DNA of 5,636 nucleotides from UBA3496 sp964558115 (lineage in GTDB: Bacteria > UBA8248). The DNA lies in NCBI GenBank assembly GCA_964558115.1, contig CAZLCI010000086.1, forward strand, positions 1 through 5,636. Direction: 5' to 3'. A program made the position numbers and the translations under genes. Under the pieces are notes generated by a model. It did no database searches. It saw only the letters and a program-made list of their open reading frames with translations, and was not told the origin of the DNA. Shown piece after piece: positions 5,054 to 5,636 of this stretch. Position 1 is the first letter of the stretch; every line of letters starts with the position of its first letter.

Positions 5054-5636
5054 TTAGCCCTTTTCAACCTGTAAAATCTCAAGTTCTACAGGAGTAGTTC
5101 TACCAAAAATACTAACCATCACTTTCAACTTACCACGATCTGGATGTACTTCATCAATAGTACCTGTGAAGTTTACAAAAGGACCCTCAATTACACGAAC
5201 ACTTTCTCCTTTTTGAAAATCAAATTTAGGTTTCGGTTTCTCAACTTCACCCTTCGTTTGTTTGATAATTTTATCAACCTCAAAATTACTAATACTAGAT
5301 GGATTATTACCACCTAAAAAACCAGTAACCTTAGGCGTATTTTTCACTAAATACCAGGTTTCTTCGTCACACTCCATTTCTATTAAGACGTATCCAGGAA
5401 AAAGCTTCCTATTCGAAACGCGCTGCCCCTTATTTTTAACCTCTACAACCTGTTCATTAGGAACAACAATTTCACCAAGTTTAAATTCTAGATTCGAATC
5501 TTTAAAACGTTCTTCGACACCGATCTTTACTTTATTCTCAAAACCAGAATAAGTGTGTACTACGTACCATTTCATTTTTGATTCCTCAGCAGGAGCACTT
5601 GCTTCTTCTACCTGCTCTTCAGCCACTTCCTCAGCA
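5054..5636 (-). CDS. nusG: Transcription termination/antitermination protein NusG (5' end open)
   Basis: NusG rides on RNA polymerase, suppresses pausing through its NGN domain, and links the polymerase to Rho or to ribosomal protein S10 through its KOW domain. Counting from the ATG at 5573-5575, the core has 173 residues: MKWYVVHTYSGFENKVK (1-17), VSNRKLFPGYVLIEME (53-68, NGN polymerase-binding region), a linker with KPKPKFDF (113-120), and the KOW domain (about 119-173) with VRVIEGPFVNFTGTI (126-140) and SIFGRTTPVELE (155-166). F157 matches E. coli F165 at the Rho/S10 surface. Upstream of this ATG the frame stays open to the window edge, encoding 20 mostly Ala/Glu residues, with a GTG at 5624-5626. 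Either the protein has an acidic extension starting outside the window, or translation starts at the ATG, which has its own GAGG eight bases upstream. secE normally precedes nusG and may lie just outside. Confidence 0.96.
   Translation of the reverse strand, partial: AEEVAEEQVEEASAPAEESKMKWYVVHTYSGFENKVKIGVEERFKDSNLEFKLGEIVVPNEQVVEVKNKGQRVSNRKLFPGYVLIEMECDEETWYLVKNTPKVTGFLGGNNPSSISNFEVDKIIKQTKGEVEKPKPKFDFQKGESVRVIEGPFVNFTGTIDEVHPDRGKLKVMVSIFGRTTPVELEILQVEKG
5584..5587 (-). promoter_or_regulatory. Possible ribosome binding site for the canonical nusG start
   Basis: GAGG on the minus strand, eight bases before the ATG at 5573-5575, which gives a NusG of normal length. The spacing is good, but the same GCTGAGGAA string occurs again at 5627-5635, where it sits too close to the GTG to serve as a site. 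In frame it simply encodes Ala-Glu-Glu, so the match could be a by-product of Glu-rich coding. Confidence 0.45.

Noticed and set aside
5576..5636. Stretch before the NusG core as the end of secE or a SecE-NusG fusion
   Set aside because: The residues are acidic and Ala-rich, unlike the hydrophobic C-terminal end of SecE, and nothing of a membrane segment is visible in the bases available.

Overview
This window is one strand of a bacterial transcription/translation operon, read entirely from the minus strand. In transcription order, from high to low coordinates, it holds nusG (5' end off the window), rplK (L11), rplA (L1), rplJ (L10), rplL (L7/L12) and the first 855 codons of rpoB (3' end off the window). 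I found no RNA genes, mobile elements, CRISPR arrays or plus-strand genes. The longest non-coding gap is 92 bases.

The DNA is AT-rich. The RpoB fragment carries the large beta lineage insertion typical of Gram-negative (proteobacteria-like) polymerases and reads, from memory of the family, most like deltaproteobacterial or related sequences (Desulfobacterota, SAR324, Nitrospinota-type). That placement is an impression, not a computed result. All six reading frames look intact, with recognisable conserved cores and mostly good Shine-Dalgarno sequences.

The genes supply the polymerase elongation factor NusG, the L11/L10/L12 stalk that recruits and activates translational GTPases, the mobile L1 stalk, and the catalytic beta subunit of RNA polymerase. 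Gaps are short: nusG-rplK 34, rplK-rplA 55, rplA-rplJ 15, rplJ-rplL 85, rplL-rpoB 92 bases. The 15-base rplA-rplJ gap leaves no room for the usual L10 autoregulatory leader, and the 34-base gap before rplK leaves little room for an L1 target or separate promoter. A weak hairpin followed by a U-run lies between rplL and rpoB, where E. coli has its attenuator.

This is a core housekeeping region and I see no convincing new system. The unusual points are a 42-residue acidic, serine-rich tail on L11; an acidic in-frame extension upstream of the normal NusG start; a 16-residue basic N-terminal extension on L10; a roughly 28-residue insertion near the N-terminus of RpoB; and the apparent loss of the standard r-protein leader space.
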